The notes: a model not told the origin generated them from the letters alone. A DNA stretch of 64,000 nt from Cohnella ginsengisoli (GCF_029525555.1 NZ_JAPDHZ010000003.1:992001-1056000); one strand, 5' to 3'; shown: positions 19,677-28,997, numbered from the stretch's first letter. Program-made: numbers and translations.

Positions 19677-21202
19677 ACAACAAGAAGGTTGTCGTGATCG
19701 GCGCCGGCGTGGCCGGACTGGCCAGCGCGATCAGACTGCAGCATGCGGGATACCAGGTTGAGATTTACGAAAAAGAGGCGTTGCCGGGCGGAAAAATGCA
19801 CCGGATCGAAAAGGACGGCTATTCGTTCGATCTGGGACCGACGATCGTCATGATGCCGGAGCTGTACAGGGAGATCTTCGAGCTATGCGGCCGCAATCCC
19901 GACGATTACATCCCCATGGAGAGACTGGATCCGATGTATCGGGTGTACTACAACGACAAGCCCGACGAGCCCTTCGACATCTCCTCCGACCTGACGCAAT
20001 TGACGAAGACGATCGAAGGCGTCAGCGAAGCGGACATGGAGGGATTTTTCCTCTATTTGCACGAGATTTACAAACGCTTTATCGTCGCCAAGCACAATAT
20101 CATTCAACGGCCCTTCCGCAAAGCCCGCGACTTCTACAACTTCTCGATGCTGAAAAAAGCGATGAAGCTGAAGACGCTGGATACGGCCGACCGATTCATG
20201 AGCAAATATATCCGCAACGAACGGCTCAAGCAGCTGATCAGCTTCCAGACGCTGTACATCGGCATATCGCCTTTTCGCAGCCCTTCGTTCTATACGATGA
20301 TACCGATGATTCAATTCATGTACGGCGTATGGTTCATCAAAGGCGGCATGTATACGATGGCTTTGGCGATGGAGAAGCTCTTTAAAGAATTGGGCGGAAC
20401 CGTTCACTATAACCGCAGCGTGCAGGAGATCAGCATTCATGGCCGCAAGACGACCGGCATCGTCGCAGACGGGCAGCAAGTGCCGGCGGACTTCGTCTTA
20501 TGCAATGCGGACTTCCCGTACGCCATGAAAAATCTCGTGAAGGACCGGGCGGCGAAAGGAAAATATACCGATCAAAAGATCGATAAATTGAAATACTCCT
20601 GCTCCTGTTTCCTTCTCTATTTGGGCATGAACCGCAAATACGACGAAATCGAGCATGTCCACAATTTTATTTTTAATGAGGATCTGAAAAAAAATCTGAA
20701 CGACATCTTTGAAGGAAACAAACTGACGAACGGGTCGTTCTACGTATACGTCGCCTCCAAAGCGGACGAATCCCTCGCGCCGGCAGGAAAAGACGGCTTG
20801 TACATTCTGATGCCGGTGTCTAATCTGGCTGCGGCCAACTACGAGTGGGACGAGACGACGATCCGGGATTACCGCGCTTATATTCTAAACACGTTAAAGA
20901 AAATACGCGGTCTTGAAAACATCGAGCAAGAGATCGTGACGGAAACTTGCATCACGCCGCGCGACTTCGAGTCGAGGTTCAATGCGTACAACGGATCCAC
21001 CTTCGGCCTGATGCCCGTCCTGTCCCAGAGCAACCATATGCGTCCGCAAAGCAAGGCCAAGCACTGCGACAATATGTACTTCACGGGCAGCAGCACGCAT
21101 CCCGGCGCGGGCGTGCCCATCGTCCTGCTGTCCGCCCGCATCGCGTCGCAGGAGCTGATCCAGGACGATCAAGGGATTCAATTCGACTATTCCGGCAAGT
21201 GA
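19673..21202 (+). CDS. crtN: Dehydrosqualene desaturase
   Basis: This 509-residue FAD-dependent desaturase converts dehydrosqualene stepwise to yellow 4,4'-diaponeurosporene. The N-terminal Rossmann motif is VVVIGAGVAGLASA, and the C-terminal motif is STHPGAGVPIVLLSA. The segments SFDLGPTIVMMPELY, FQTLYIGISPFRSPS and FIKGGMYTMA resemble Staphylococcus CrtN, which separates it from the crtP paralogue upstream. It is coupled to crtO by ATGA. Confidence 0.92.
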   Translation: MNNKKVVVIGAGVAGLASAIRLQHAGYQVEIYEKEALPGGKMHRIEKDGYSFDLGPTIVMMPELYREIFELCGRNPDDYIPMERLDPMYRVYYNDKPDEPFDISSDLTQLTKTIEGVSEADMEGFFLYLHEIYKRFIVAKHNIIQRPFRKARDFYNFSMLKKAMKLKTLDTADRFMSKYIRNERLKQLISFQTLYIGISPFRSPSFYTMIPMIQFMYGVWFIKGGMYTMALAMEKLFKELGGTVHYNRSVQEISIHGRKTTGIVADGQQVPADFVLCNADFPYAMKNLVKDRAAKGKYTDQKIDKLKYSCSCFLLYLGMNRKYDEIEHVHNFIFNEDLKKNLNDIFEGNKLTNGSFYVYVASKADESLAPAGKDGLYILMPVSNLAAANYEWDETTIRDYRAYILNTLKKIRGLENIEQEIVTETCITPRDFESRFNAYNGSTFGLMPVLSQSNHMRPQSKAKHCDNMYFTGSSTHPGAGVPIVLLSARIASQELIQDDQGIQFDYSGK

Positions 21203-21218
21203 ACAGGGAGGGAATGCA

Positions 21219-22334
21219 TTGACCGTGTTAGAGGTTGTCCAGCTTGGGATCGGCCTGCTGGCGCTTGCGGCCGGCTTCGTCATGTTCGGCGCGCTGCCGA
21301 CGCTCAAGGCGACCGGCAAGCCTGGGCCCGTGCCGTCGCTGACCGTCATTATTCCCGCCAGAAACGAAGCGGGCCGGATCTCGCCGCTGCTGCGTTCGCT
21401 GCGGGAGCAGCGCTATCCGTCGTTCGAGGTGCTGGTCGTGGACGACGATTCGACCGACGAGACGGCGGCGATCGCCCGCGAGCTCGGCGCGACTGTGCTG
21501 CGCAACGATACGGTCGAAGCCGGGTCGGGCAAATCCGCGGCCTGCTGGCACGGCGCGCGGCAAGCGAGGGGACAATGGCTCCTGTTCCTCGATGCGGATA
21601 CCGCGCTCGCGGATGCCGACAGCCTGACGAAGCTGGTCGGCTGCTATGCGCAAAAAGGCGCCAAAGGGATCCTCTCCCTCCAACCCTACCATACCGTGCA
21701 TCGCTTGTATGAAAACTTGTCGGCTATTTTTAACGTGATCGTCATCGTCGGCATGAACGTGTTCACCCTATGGGGGACGCGGTTTAAAACCGCGGGCTCC
21801 TTCGGACCGTGCATATTATGCAACAAAGACGATTATTTTGAGGTCGGCGGCCATCGCAAAATCCAGGGAGCCGTGCTCGACGACCTGGCGCTAGGACAGG
21901 CGTTCCTGGACCGGGATCTGCCGGTCCATTGTCTGGGCGGGGGCGGCGTCATCTCTTTTCGCATGTATCCGGAAGGCTTCGGCACCCTTGTGGAGGGCTG
22001 GTGCAAAAGCTTTGCCGTCGGTTCGAAATCCACCCATCCGATCGTCATGTCGATGACCGTTCTTTGGATTACGGGCGGATTTATGAGCGCGGCCGCCCTG
22101 ATCTCTTCGATCGCGGCGTGGAATCCCGCCGCAATGACGCTCGCCGGCTTAATGTACGCCGCATATGCCGGCCAAACGTTGCGTTTCGCACGTAGATGCG
22201 GCAATTTCAGCAAGGGCTTGTTTTTGATGTATCCGCTGTTGTTCGCTTTTTTCGCGATACTGCATATCTATTCCCTTTTCAGGGCGCGCGTATTGCATTC
22301 CGTCAAGTGGAAGGGACGAAAAATGGAGGTTTGA
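21219..22334 (+). CDS. crtQ: 4,4'-diaponeurosporenoate glycosyltransferase
   Basis: A 371-residue membrane glycosyltransferase of family 2. An N-terminal anchor (about residues 3-25) precedes the GT-A domain with VIIPARNEAG, the nucleotide site VVDDDSTDE and the metal-binding FLDADTAL; three helices close the protein. It esterifies diaponeurosporenoic acid with a sugar before acylation by CrtO. I start it at TTG 21219, behind AGGGAGGG, 16 bp after crtN. It completes the biosynthetic set. Confidence 0.9.
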   Translation: MTVLEVVQLGIGLLALAAGFVMFGALPTLKATGKPGPVPSLTVIIPARNEAGRISPLLRSLREQRYPSFEVLVVDDDSTDETAAIARELGATVLRNDTVEAGSGKSAACWHGARQARGQWLLFLDADTALADADSLTKLVGCYAQKGAKGILSLQPYHTVHRLYENLSAIFNVIVIVGMNVFTLWGTRFKTAGSFGPCILCNKDDYFEVGGHRKIQGAVLDDLALGQAFLDRDLPVHCLGGGGVISFRMYPEGFGTLVEGWCKSFAVGSKSTHPIVMSMTVLWITGGFMSAAALISSIAAWNPAAMTLAGLMYAAYAGQTLRFARRCGNFSKGLFLMYPLLFAFFAILHIYSLFRARVLHSVKWKGRKMEV

Positions 22335-22360
22335 ACCGGCTTCAGCTTCTAACCATCCTC

Positions 22361-22383
22361 ATTCTGTATGGATTTTGTATAAT
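22361..22383 (+). promoter_or_regulatory. Operator repeats and -10 box of the CarH-like regulator gene
   Basis: Two adjacent 11-bp units, ATTCTGTATGG and ATTTTGTATAA, occupy 22361-22382. Their reverse complements, CCATACAGAAT and TTATACAAAAT, match the units in the fni promoter (the first with one departure). TATAAT at 22378-22383 overlaps the second unit and is a good -10 box; no clear -35 is seen. The arrangement suggests that the regulator controls its own gene. Confidence 0.6.
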
Positions 22384-22404
22384 TGCAATGAGGAGGAACG
22401 TTAA

Positions 22405-23287
22405 ATGTACAGCATGAAGAGGGCATCCGAGCTTCTCGGCATCCCTGTCGTCACGATTCGCGCCTGGGAAAATCGATACGGGATCATCTCCCCCAGCCGA
22501 AGCAGCGGCGGGCACCGTCTGCTAAGCGAGGAGGATCTGGCCAGGCTCGGCTTTCTTAAAGAACAAATCGAAAATAACGGTCTAAAAATCAGCGAAGCGG
22601 TGGAACTGCTTCAGCGAAGCGAGTCCCTCCCTGCGGAACAGGCTGCAGAACAGCCGGTAAATGCCCATGCGTACGACCACTTGGTCGAAAAGCTATACGC
22701 CGAATTGATCCATTTTAATGCCGCGCAAGCGGATCAAACGATAGATCTGGCATTTGCCATGTACGATATCGAGGAAACGCTGCGACGCATCGTCGTCCCG
22801 GTTCTCTATCGGGTGGGGACGGAGTGGGAATCGGGGAAAATCAAAGTCGTTCAGGAGCATTTCGCTTCCGAAACGATTATGCGGAGATTGTCGGCTTTGT
22901 TTCGGGTTTTTCCCATTCATCCCAGCCTGCCGGTCGTGCTGGCCTTTTGCCCCGAAGGCGAGCGCCACCATCTCGGACTGTTGTCGTTCAGCCTTTTTTT
23001 TGCGCAAAAGAGGCGTAAATGTCCTGTACGCCGGTCCCGACACGCCGCTCAAGGAGCTGGACGGAATCATCGAAGCCCAGAACATATCGTTCATCGCGGC
23101 TTCCGTCACGGACCCTCGCCATACGGAAAAGCTTTTGACTTGGATCGAGACCATCGCATCGAGCCATGCGCACTTGCGATTTTTGTTAGGCGGGGCCGCT
23201 TTTGATAACGTCGCGTCACGCCGTGCCGTGAACGCGAACGTGCGCTATCTGTCCGCCGATGACTGGGAAGATTGGGCGGATGCTTAA
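22405..23287 (+). CDS. CarH/LitR-like MerR regulator with cobalamin-binding domain (frameshifted)
   Basis: Frame-corrected, 293 residues. A MerR-type winged helix (1-70; IPVVTIRAWENRYG, SGGHRLLSEEDL) is followed by the four-helix cap and a B12-binding Rossmann domain. The Wx9EH signature of adenosylcobalamin photoreceptors is present as W141 and E151-H152, and the cobalamin His as H188 in ERHHLG (E-x-H-x-x-G). In characterised CarH proteins the dark adenosylcobalamin tetramer represses carotenoid genes and light releases it. The break is in T8 at 22994-23001; removing one T restores SFSLFLRKRGVNVLYAGPDT and the LLGGAAF loop. ATG 22405 follows GAGGAGG. Location after crtQ and shared operator repeats make the crt operon its likely target. 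Confidence 0.87.
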
Positions 23288-23330
23288 GGCCTGACGTGCC
23301 CTGCAGGCGACGGTCGTTCGACTGCCCCCG

Positions 23331-24224
23331 CTAAGACAGCATTTCCGAGACGTCGACCGGTTCGTAGTGGACGTGAACTTCGTACACCTCGGACGTCTTC
23401 TTCAGTTTATTTTCGACGCTGGTCGCGATCTCGTGCGCTTCGGCGAAGTCCAGCTCCATGTTCACGAGCACCACCACGTCGACGACCGCGCTGCTGCCGT
23501 AATTTCGCGCTTTGATATCTTTGACGGCCTCGACGCCCTCGACCTCCAGGATCGCTTCCTTGAAGGATTCGATGGTCGATTCGTCGAACCCGTCGGATAG
23601 ATGGTGGGAGGCGTCGCGAAAAATATCCCATGCCGTCTTGCAGATGAGGAGGCCGACCGCTACGGCGGCGACGGGATCGAGCCAGGGCAGGCCGAATTGG
23701 GAACCGACGATCCCGATCACGGCGCCGACGCTGACGAGCGCGTCCGAGACGTTGTCTTTGGCGGCCGCCATGACCGCTTGGCTGTTGATTCGAACCGCCA
23801 GCCTTCGGTTGTAACGGTACACGAAGTACATCGCGGCCGCGCTGAACAAGCCCGCCCAGACGGAGATCGGGTCCGGCGCCTTTTCGCTCCCGCCGAACAC
23901 CGAAGATACGGCGGCGAACAACACTTGAAGCCCGACCGCCGCCATGATGAACGAAGAGATAAGAGAAGCGATCGTTTCCGACTTCCAGTGACCGTACCGA
24001 TGGTTGCGATCCGCCGGCTTCTGCGCGAGACGCAGTCCGACCAGCACGGCGACGGACGCGACGATATCCGTCGCGTTGTTCATGCCGTCGGCCCGCAGCG
24101 CCTCGGAGCCCGCGATGTAGCCGACGATTAATTTGAATGCCGAGAGGACGATATAGGCGACGATGCTGACGATCGCCCCGCGCTCTCCCAGCTTCAGATT
24201 GTCGTAACGCTCCTGTTGATCCAT
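23331..24224 (-). CDS. Cation diffusion facilitator family metal efflux protein
   Basis: A 297-residue inner-membrane protein with six helices. The metal-site motifs of the CDF family are visible: ALRADGMNNATD in helix 2 and KDNVSDALVS in helix 5, then a cytoplasmic ferredoxin-like domain from about residue 205 (VEGVEAVKDIKARNYG, EVHVHYEPVD). It probably exports Zn, Mn or Fe in exchange for protons. The substrate cannot be fixed from sequence: helix 2 has N where zinc transporters often have H/D. ATG 24224 lies 9 bp after GAGGT. It is a single gene converging with the regulator. Confidence 0.9.
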   Translation of the reverse strand: MDQQERYDNLKLGERGAIVSIVAYIVLSAFKLIVGYIAGSEALRADGMNNATDIVASVAVLVGLRLAQKPADRNHRYGHWKSETIASLISSFIMAAVGLQVLFAAVSSVFGGSEKAPDPISVWAGLFSAAAMYFVYRYNRRLAVRINSQAVMAAAKDNVSDALVSVGAVIGIVGSQFGLPWLDPVAAVAVGLLICKTAWDIFRDASHHLSDGFDESTIESFKEAILEVEGVEAVKDIKARNYGSSAVVDVVVLVNMELDFAEAHEIATSVENKLKKTSEVYEVHVHYEPVDVSEMLS

Positions 24225-24318
24225 TTCCGAAGTACCTCGCTCCCTATCCAGTACCATCCATACTAGCAAGCAAAATCGGAGTGGGTCTAGAGAAACGTTT
24301 TTTCGCCGGGGCTACAAA

Positions 24319-24348
24319 CGTGTCGGTTCACAACAATCGTGTCGGTTC
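24319..24348. repeat. Short direct repeat CGTGTCGGTTC
   Basis: CGTGTCGGTTC occurs at 24319-24329 and 24338-24348, 19 bp apart, in the gap between the CDF gene's upstream region and the terminator of the next gene. It could be an operator for the CDF gene, but it lies about 100 bp upstream of its start. Confidence 0.4.
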
Positions 24349-24369
24349 GCAAAAAAAGTTGCGCGGCGT

Positions 24370-24413
24370 AAAAAAAGCTTTTTTATAACCGCTTATGGCG
24401 ATTATAAAAAGCT
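24370..24413 (-). terminator. Terminator of the secreted helical protein gene
   Basis: On the minus strand, AGCTTTTTATAATCGC pairs with GCGGTTATAAAAAAGCT with small bulges, and the stem is followed by a T-run. It starts 5 bp after the stop at 24418. Confidence 0.8.
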
Positions 24414-24417
24414 CTTG

Positions 24418-25098
24418 TCATTGCGAGCGCCGGCTATGCGTTTGCTTGAATTTCTCGGGGAACTGCTTGACGATGCCCTCGGTCAAAATGTCCGCCAGGT
24501 GAATCATGTGAATCTCGTTTTTGTCCGTGGCGGCAATGTCGCCCTTCCAATCGCCCTTGAGACAGTCGAGTACGATCTCCGTGATCAATTGCAGATGCGT
24601 ATAGAGCATATCCTGCAGTTCCTTAAACGACCAGTTCGGATTCGCGCCGCTCAGAAACTTGGCGATGTCGTCGGCGTTCCGGTGCCAGTCCGCCTCCAGC
24701 TTGGTCACGTCCGCCTGGTTGCCGGCCTTGGCGGCAGCTACGATCTTGCCCGCGATCTGAATGTGCTCCCTCAGCAGATCGGCCAGTTTGTTGCCGGCGG
24801 CTTCCCCGTAATAGGGCTTGATGAGGTTGCCGATGTCCTGTTGGTTTTGCAACAGCCGGTCCAAGACGTCCTGCTGATCCGGACGGTTCGACAGCGCGCT
24901 GACGATATAGCTTCGCGTCCAGATCGTATGGTCGATCCAAGCCTTCTGCATATCGGTCTTCAATTGCACCATCTTGGGAGTCAGGCAAGACGCATCCTTC
25001 TGTTTGCCCGCGTTCGCTTGCGCGGATCCGATCCCGCCGGTCATGCCCATACTGAGCGCCAAGACGAAAACCAAAGCCGGCATCCATTTGTTTCTCAA
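24418..25098 (-). CDS. Secreted helical protein of unknown function
   Basis: This 226-residue precursor has a signal peptide of about 29 residues ending at GIGSAQA. The mature part is strongly helical, with aromatic and charged motifs (KAWIDHTIWTRSYIVSAL, LLQNQQDIGNLIKPYYG, AGNQADVTKLEADWHRNADD) arranged like a four-helix bundle. I do not recognise a characterised function. The start is TTG 25098 behind GAGGAG. It lies 101 bp downstream of the YesM-type kinase on the same strand, with no clear terminator between, so read-through is possible. Confidence 0.75.
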   Translation of the reverse strand: MRNKWMPALVFVLALSMGMTGGIGSAQANAGKQKDASCLTPKMVQLKTDMQKAWIDHTIWTRSYIVSALSNRPDQQDVLDRLLQNQQDIGNLIKPYYGEAAGNKLADLLREHIQIAGKIVAAAKAGNQADVTKLEADWHRNADDIAKFLSGANPNWSFKELQDMLYTHLQLITEIVLDCLKGDWKGDIAATDKNEIHMIHLADILTEGIVKQFPEKFKQTHSRRSQ

Positions 25099-25199
25099 CT
25101 CATCTGCTCCTCTTTGCGGTTGGAATGACAGGCTGGCTTATTTTGGTTGAGCCATCCGATTTTTATTCAACCGCGCCAAGCGAGGAGCCCGGCCGGCGC

Positions 25200-26990
25200 T
25201 CAGCCTTCCCTATCCTCCTTTACGACGATGCGGAACGTCGTTCCTTCTCCTTCCCGGCTGGACACCTCAAAGCCGACCTTGTCCTTGTAATACAGCTTCA
25301 GCCGGTAATAGACGTTTTTGATGCCGACGCTCTCCCCCATCTCCTCGCTTCGCTCCAGCTCGCTTAAGATCGACGCCAGCCTGTCCGGCGGGATGCCCGC
25401 TCCGTTGTCCTGCACGGTGCAGACGAGTCCCTCCTCGGTCTTGCCGACCGAGACGCGGATCAGTCCGCCCTCCTTGAGCTTTTCGATGCCGTGGATGCTG
25501 GCGTTCTCCACGAGCGGCTGCAGGGACATCTTCGGGATCAGGAGGCCCAGCACCGACTCGTCGGCTTCGATCCGGTACTCCAGCTTGTCCCCGAACCGGT
25601 ACTTCTGGATGTCGAGGAAGCACGCGACGAGGTCGAGCTCGTCCCGGATCGTCACCCAATCCTTGCCCCAGGTGAGCGACTTGCGGAAAATTTTAGCCAT
25701 GCTGTGAATGATGCGCGCCGTCTCCTCTTCCTTTTTCATCAGGCTGCGCATGCGGATCGTCTCGAGCGAATTGAACAGAAAATGCGGATTGATCTGGCTC
25801 TGCAGCGCGTGCAGCTGCGACTGGTTGCGCTTGATGAGCAGCTCCTTCTTCTGGATGTCCGCGATGTAGACGTCGTGGATCAGGCTCTTGATCTGCAGCG
25901 TCATCCGGTTGAACTCGGCCGTCAACTGCCCGATCTCGTCCTGGGCGTCCTGCCGGGCGATCGTCTCGAACGAATGGTTTTTCACCTTTTTCATATGCTT
26001 CAGGATGCGCACCAGCCGCGCGGTCAGCGACCGGGAAAACCAGATGATGATGAGCGTCGGGAGCAGCACGTTGGGAATGGCCAGATATAGCACGAAGTAC
26101 TTGGACTTGCGTACCTCCTCCAGCACCGCCGATTCCTTGAACCGGCCCACGATCCGCCAGTCGGACAGATACGGGACGCCCTTGAAGTCCTCGCCGATGA
26201 CGATCGTGTCCTTGGACACCGGAGACGCGGCAAAATCGGCCGTCTGCGCGAGGTCGACTTCCGGGTTGGTCGTGTACTGAATCTCGTTGCCCTGCAGCAG
26301 GTACAAGTCTCCCTCCAGGGTCACGTTATGGAAAATCTCCTTGATCGCTTCGGGATGGAGATCGATCTTCATATACTTCTCCCATGACCCAGCGACTTCG
26401 GTATCGGCGATCTTGCGGACGACGCTCAGCATGTCGCCGGTCGCGCCGGGATAGTCGGACGCCGTCCGCAGCACGATCGGCGCGGACAGCGCCGAATCGC
26501 GAACCAGTTGGTACCACGGCTGCGCTCTCGTGCTTGCCGTGACGCGCTCGACCTGCCCGCCGTAGATCAGCGTATCGTTGTCCGAATACAGCGTGATTCG
26601 CTGGATCGCCTCGTACACCGGGCTGTATTTGTTCAGCATGCTGATAATGTACGATTGGTAATTGTATACGTAGTCCGACGGCACGTCGTAATTTTTGTCC
26701 AAATACTCGATCAGCAGCGCATCGTTGTAGATGACCGCGGAGATGCCGACGGCCACGTTGACCTGCGTCATGAAGTCGTTGCGGATCTGCTCGATGGCTA
26801 GCGAGATGTCCCGCATCTTCTGCTTTTTGACGTTGTTCGTCGTGATGTTGTAGAAAATGACGTTCGTCAGCACGACCGGGACGAACACGGACAAAAAGTA
26901 GACGATCAGCATTTTGTTGCGCAGCCTGACGTTGTTCAAGCTGAAGGCCCGCTTCCGAATCCATCGCAATCCCATTCGCATTCCCCGCAC
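25200..26990 (-). CDS. YesM-type sensor histidine kinase
   Basis: The 596-residue kinase has one membrane segment near residues 28-48 (MLIVYFLSVFVPVVLTNVIF), an extracytoplasmic sensor domain (about 55-300), a second segment (YFVLYLAIPNVLLPTLIIIW), a HAMP linker, a coiled stretch and a His_kinase domain with INPHFLFNSL. The ATPase module carries MSLQPLVENASIHG and DNGAGIPP. GTG 26990 is the longest start; ATG 26981 or 26975 within 15 bp is equally possible. It follows the regulator stop by 10 bp, forming a regulator-first pair. Confidence 0.9.
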   Translation of the reverse strand: MRGMRMGLRWIRKRAFSLNNVRLRNKMLIVYFLSVFVPVVLTNVIFYNITTNNVKKQKMRDISLAIEQIRNDFMTQVNVAVGISAVIYNDALLIEYLDKNYDVPSDYVYNYQSYIISMLNKYSPVYEAIQRITLYSDNDTLIYGGQVERVTASTRAQPWYQLVRDSALSAPIVLRTASDYPGATGDMLSVVRKIADTEVAGSWEKYMKIDLHPEAIKEIFHNVTLEGDLYLLQGNEIQYTTNPEVDLAQTADFAASPVSKDTIVIGEDFKGVPYLSDWRIVGRFKESAVLEEVRKSKYFVLYLAIPNVLLPTLIIIWFSRSLTARLVRILKHMKKVKNHSFETIARQDAQDEIGQLTAEFNRMTLQIKSLIHDVYIADIQKKELLIKRNQSQLHALQSQINPHFLFNSLETIRMRSLMKKEEETARIIHSMAKIFRKSLTWGKDWVTIRDELDLVACFLDIQKYRFGDKLEYRIEADESVLGLLIPKMSLQPLVENASIHGIEKLKEGGLIRVSVGKTEEGLVCTVQDNGAGIPPDRLASILSELERSEEMGESVGIKNVYYRLKLYYKDKVGFEVSSREGEGTTFRIVVKEDREG

Positions 26991-26999
26991 CGCCGATAA

Positions 27000-28590
27000 T
27001 TAAATCTTTTCGCTGATGGCATTTTTGTATGCGGTCGGCGTCTTCCGTTCGACCTTCTCGAACTGGGTGACGAAGTAGTCGGCGTTGCAGAAGCCCACGC
27101 TCGCCGCGATCTCGTACACCTTTTTTGTCCGTTTGCCGGAGCTGGCGCTTCGCTTCTTGAATGCGCAGCTGCAGCACGTATTCGTTGAAGTACACCTGGT
27201 ACGTTTTCTTGAACAGCTGCCCCAGGTAGACCGAGTTCATATAGTAGCGCTGCGCGATGCTCTTCAGGCTGATATTCTCGTGGAAATGCCGGTCGATGTA
27301 CGCCTTGATCTTGGCGATGTCGCCCTTGCCGATCGATTCGCGCAGCGACGAGATATAACCGGCGCATTCGGCGAGGAAGGCCAGCAGCAGATCCCGCAGG
27401 CCCGCGAGCGAGCGCGGGGTCTCCTGCCAGCCGAGCGTCGCGTTCATCGTCGCAAGCCGGCGATCGTCGCCCTGCATCGTGCGGACGATGGCCGTCGCGC
27501 CGTACACGACGCGGGATACGGCCGCGGCGACGGCATCCGGCGCGAAGCGCTCCTCGCGGAACGCGGCGAGCATCCGGTCCAAGGCGCCCGCCATCGCGTC
27601 CGCGTCATTCTCCTCCAGCCCCTCCAGCAGCGAGGCATATACCGCGGGCTCGATCTCGCGACAGGCGCCGGGCTCCGCATCGCGAATCTCTTCGAACAGA
27701 AGGACGGTGTCCCCGTCCTTGGCGAACTTGGCCTTCCGCGTCTCCTGCGCGGACAAAAAGGACTCGCGGGCCCGGCGAAGTCCCGGAACGGCCTCGCCGA
27801 TATAGACGCGCGGCGCGACGCCTTCGCCGCAGCCGGCCGCCCGGGCCAGACGCTCGCCCAGCGCCTTCGCCTCTCGCGGGGCGATCGCGCCGGGCACGAG
27901 CAGGCCCAGCTCGTACCGGTCGCGGAAGTGAACGTAAGGCTCGCCGGCGCAATGCGGCACGGCGGCCGTATCCGACACGGCGCGGGCGAGCGCGCGCGCG
28001 ACGTCGCCGGCGCGGCGAAGCGCCGTCTCGGCGTCCTCCTCCGGCGGCGCGTCGTTCAGCTCGACGGCGTAGTAACGGTACTCCAAATCCGCCGGCCATC
28101 CGAACGTATGCCGGCCCGCTTCCAGCTCGCGCGCCTCCGCGCGTCCCGAGACGAGCGCCTCGAACAGCGACGGACGCCGCAGCGCGTCCTCCGCCTCAAG
28201 CCGCTCCCGCTCCCGCTTCAGTTGCTCGCCGATCCGGACGAGGCTGGCGATGAGCTCGTACTCGTCGATCGGCTTCAGCAGATAATCCTGCACGCCGAAG
28301 CGCACGGCCTGCTGCGCGTACTTGAAGTCGCCGAAGCCGCTGATGATGATGAAGTGCGTGCCGCGATAGCCGCGCTCCTGCGCCTCCCGGATCATCTCCA
28401 GGCCGTCCAGCACGGGCATGCGGATATCGGTAACGACGACGTCGGGCGACAAGCGCCCGATCAGGGCCAACGCTTCCTCTCCGTCCTCCGCCTCGCCGAC
28501 CACCTCGAAGCCGTAGCGCTCCCAGGGGATCAAGCCCGCCAGCCCTTTGCGCGCGAACATCTCGTCGTCCACCAGAATGACCTTTCTCAC
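27000..28590 (-). CDS. YesN-type response regulator, AraC family (frameshifted)
   Basis: The corrected product is 529 residues. The receiver domain (1-120) has LVDDEMFARKG, phospho-acceptor D55 in VTDIRMPVLDG and the Lys of LLKPIDE. The AraC domain forms the last 100 residues (ISLKSIAQRYYMNSVYLGQLF). The frame breaks in a run of six T at 27121-27126 (plus strand), inside the second helix-turn-helix; removing one base restores QTDKKVYEIAASVGFCNADY and a stop at 27000. If the break were real the protein would have lost half of its DNA-binding domain. GTG 28590 follows GGGAGG. No target genes are evident next to it. Confidence 0.87.
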
Positions 28591-28625
28591 GGCATCCTCC
28601 CGTCCGGCTCGTTCGCCTCGGCGTA

Positions 28626-28745
28626 ATGGGTGTAATCGGTATAATCGGTGTAGTCGATGTAATCGGTGTAGTCGGCGTAATAGATGCAATCGGTGAAATA
28701 GATGCAATCGGTGTACTCGGTGTAGTCGGTATCATCGCTAATGTT
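28626..28745. repeat. 9-bp tandem repeat upstream of the YesN/YesM operon
   Basis: About thirteen 9-bp units of the TGTAATCGG type (variants TATAATCGG, TGTAGTCGG, TGCAATCGG, GAAATAGAT) lie 36-155 bp upstream of the GTG start. On the minus strand they keep an open frame of HRLYRLH-like repeats in frame with the regulator, but the ribosome site and homology place the true start at 28590. The 407-bp divergent gap 28591-28997 contains nothing else that I recognise. Confidence 0.8.
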
Positions 28746-28997
28746 GTAATCGCTTTCATATCTCGCGCCGAAGGCGGCTCGGAATTATTTCGTTTTCGCT
28801 GCTTCTATTGTAGCGCATCACGGTCCTGGCCGCACTTTCAAAACTTTGCATGTTTCTTTGTAAATTTAACAAACGCGGCTTTCGTTTGACGAAACTAAAC
28901 TTTAACCGGTGCCGAACCATGGTTTGCGGGGGTGTCCGCGGATAGGCGGTCTACTACAATGGGAGCGCCAGACTTCAGGAGAAAGCGGGTCTTCCCC

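Noticed and set aside
22994-23001. Programmed frameshift controlling the CarH-like regulator
   Set aside because: The T8 run could slip, but the same type of defect occurs in fourteen other unrelated genes, so a common technical cause is more likely.
26326-28707. Regulator reading frame extended upstream through the 9-bp repeats
   Set aside because: The repeat-encoded HRLHRL stretch precedes a clear ribosome site and the canonical receiver-domain start at GTG 28590.
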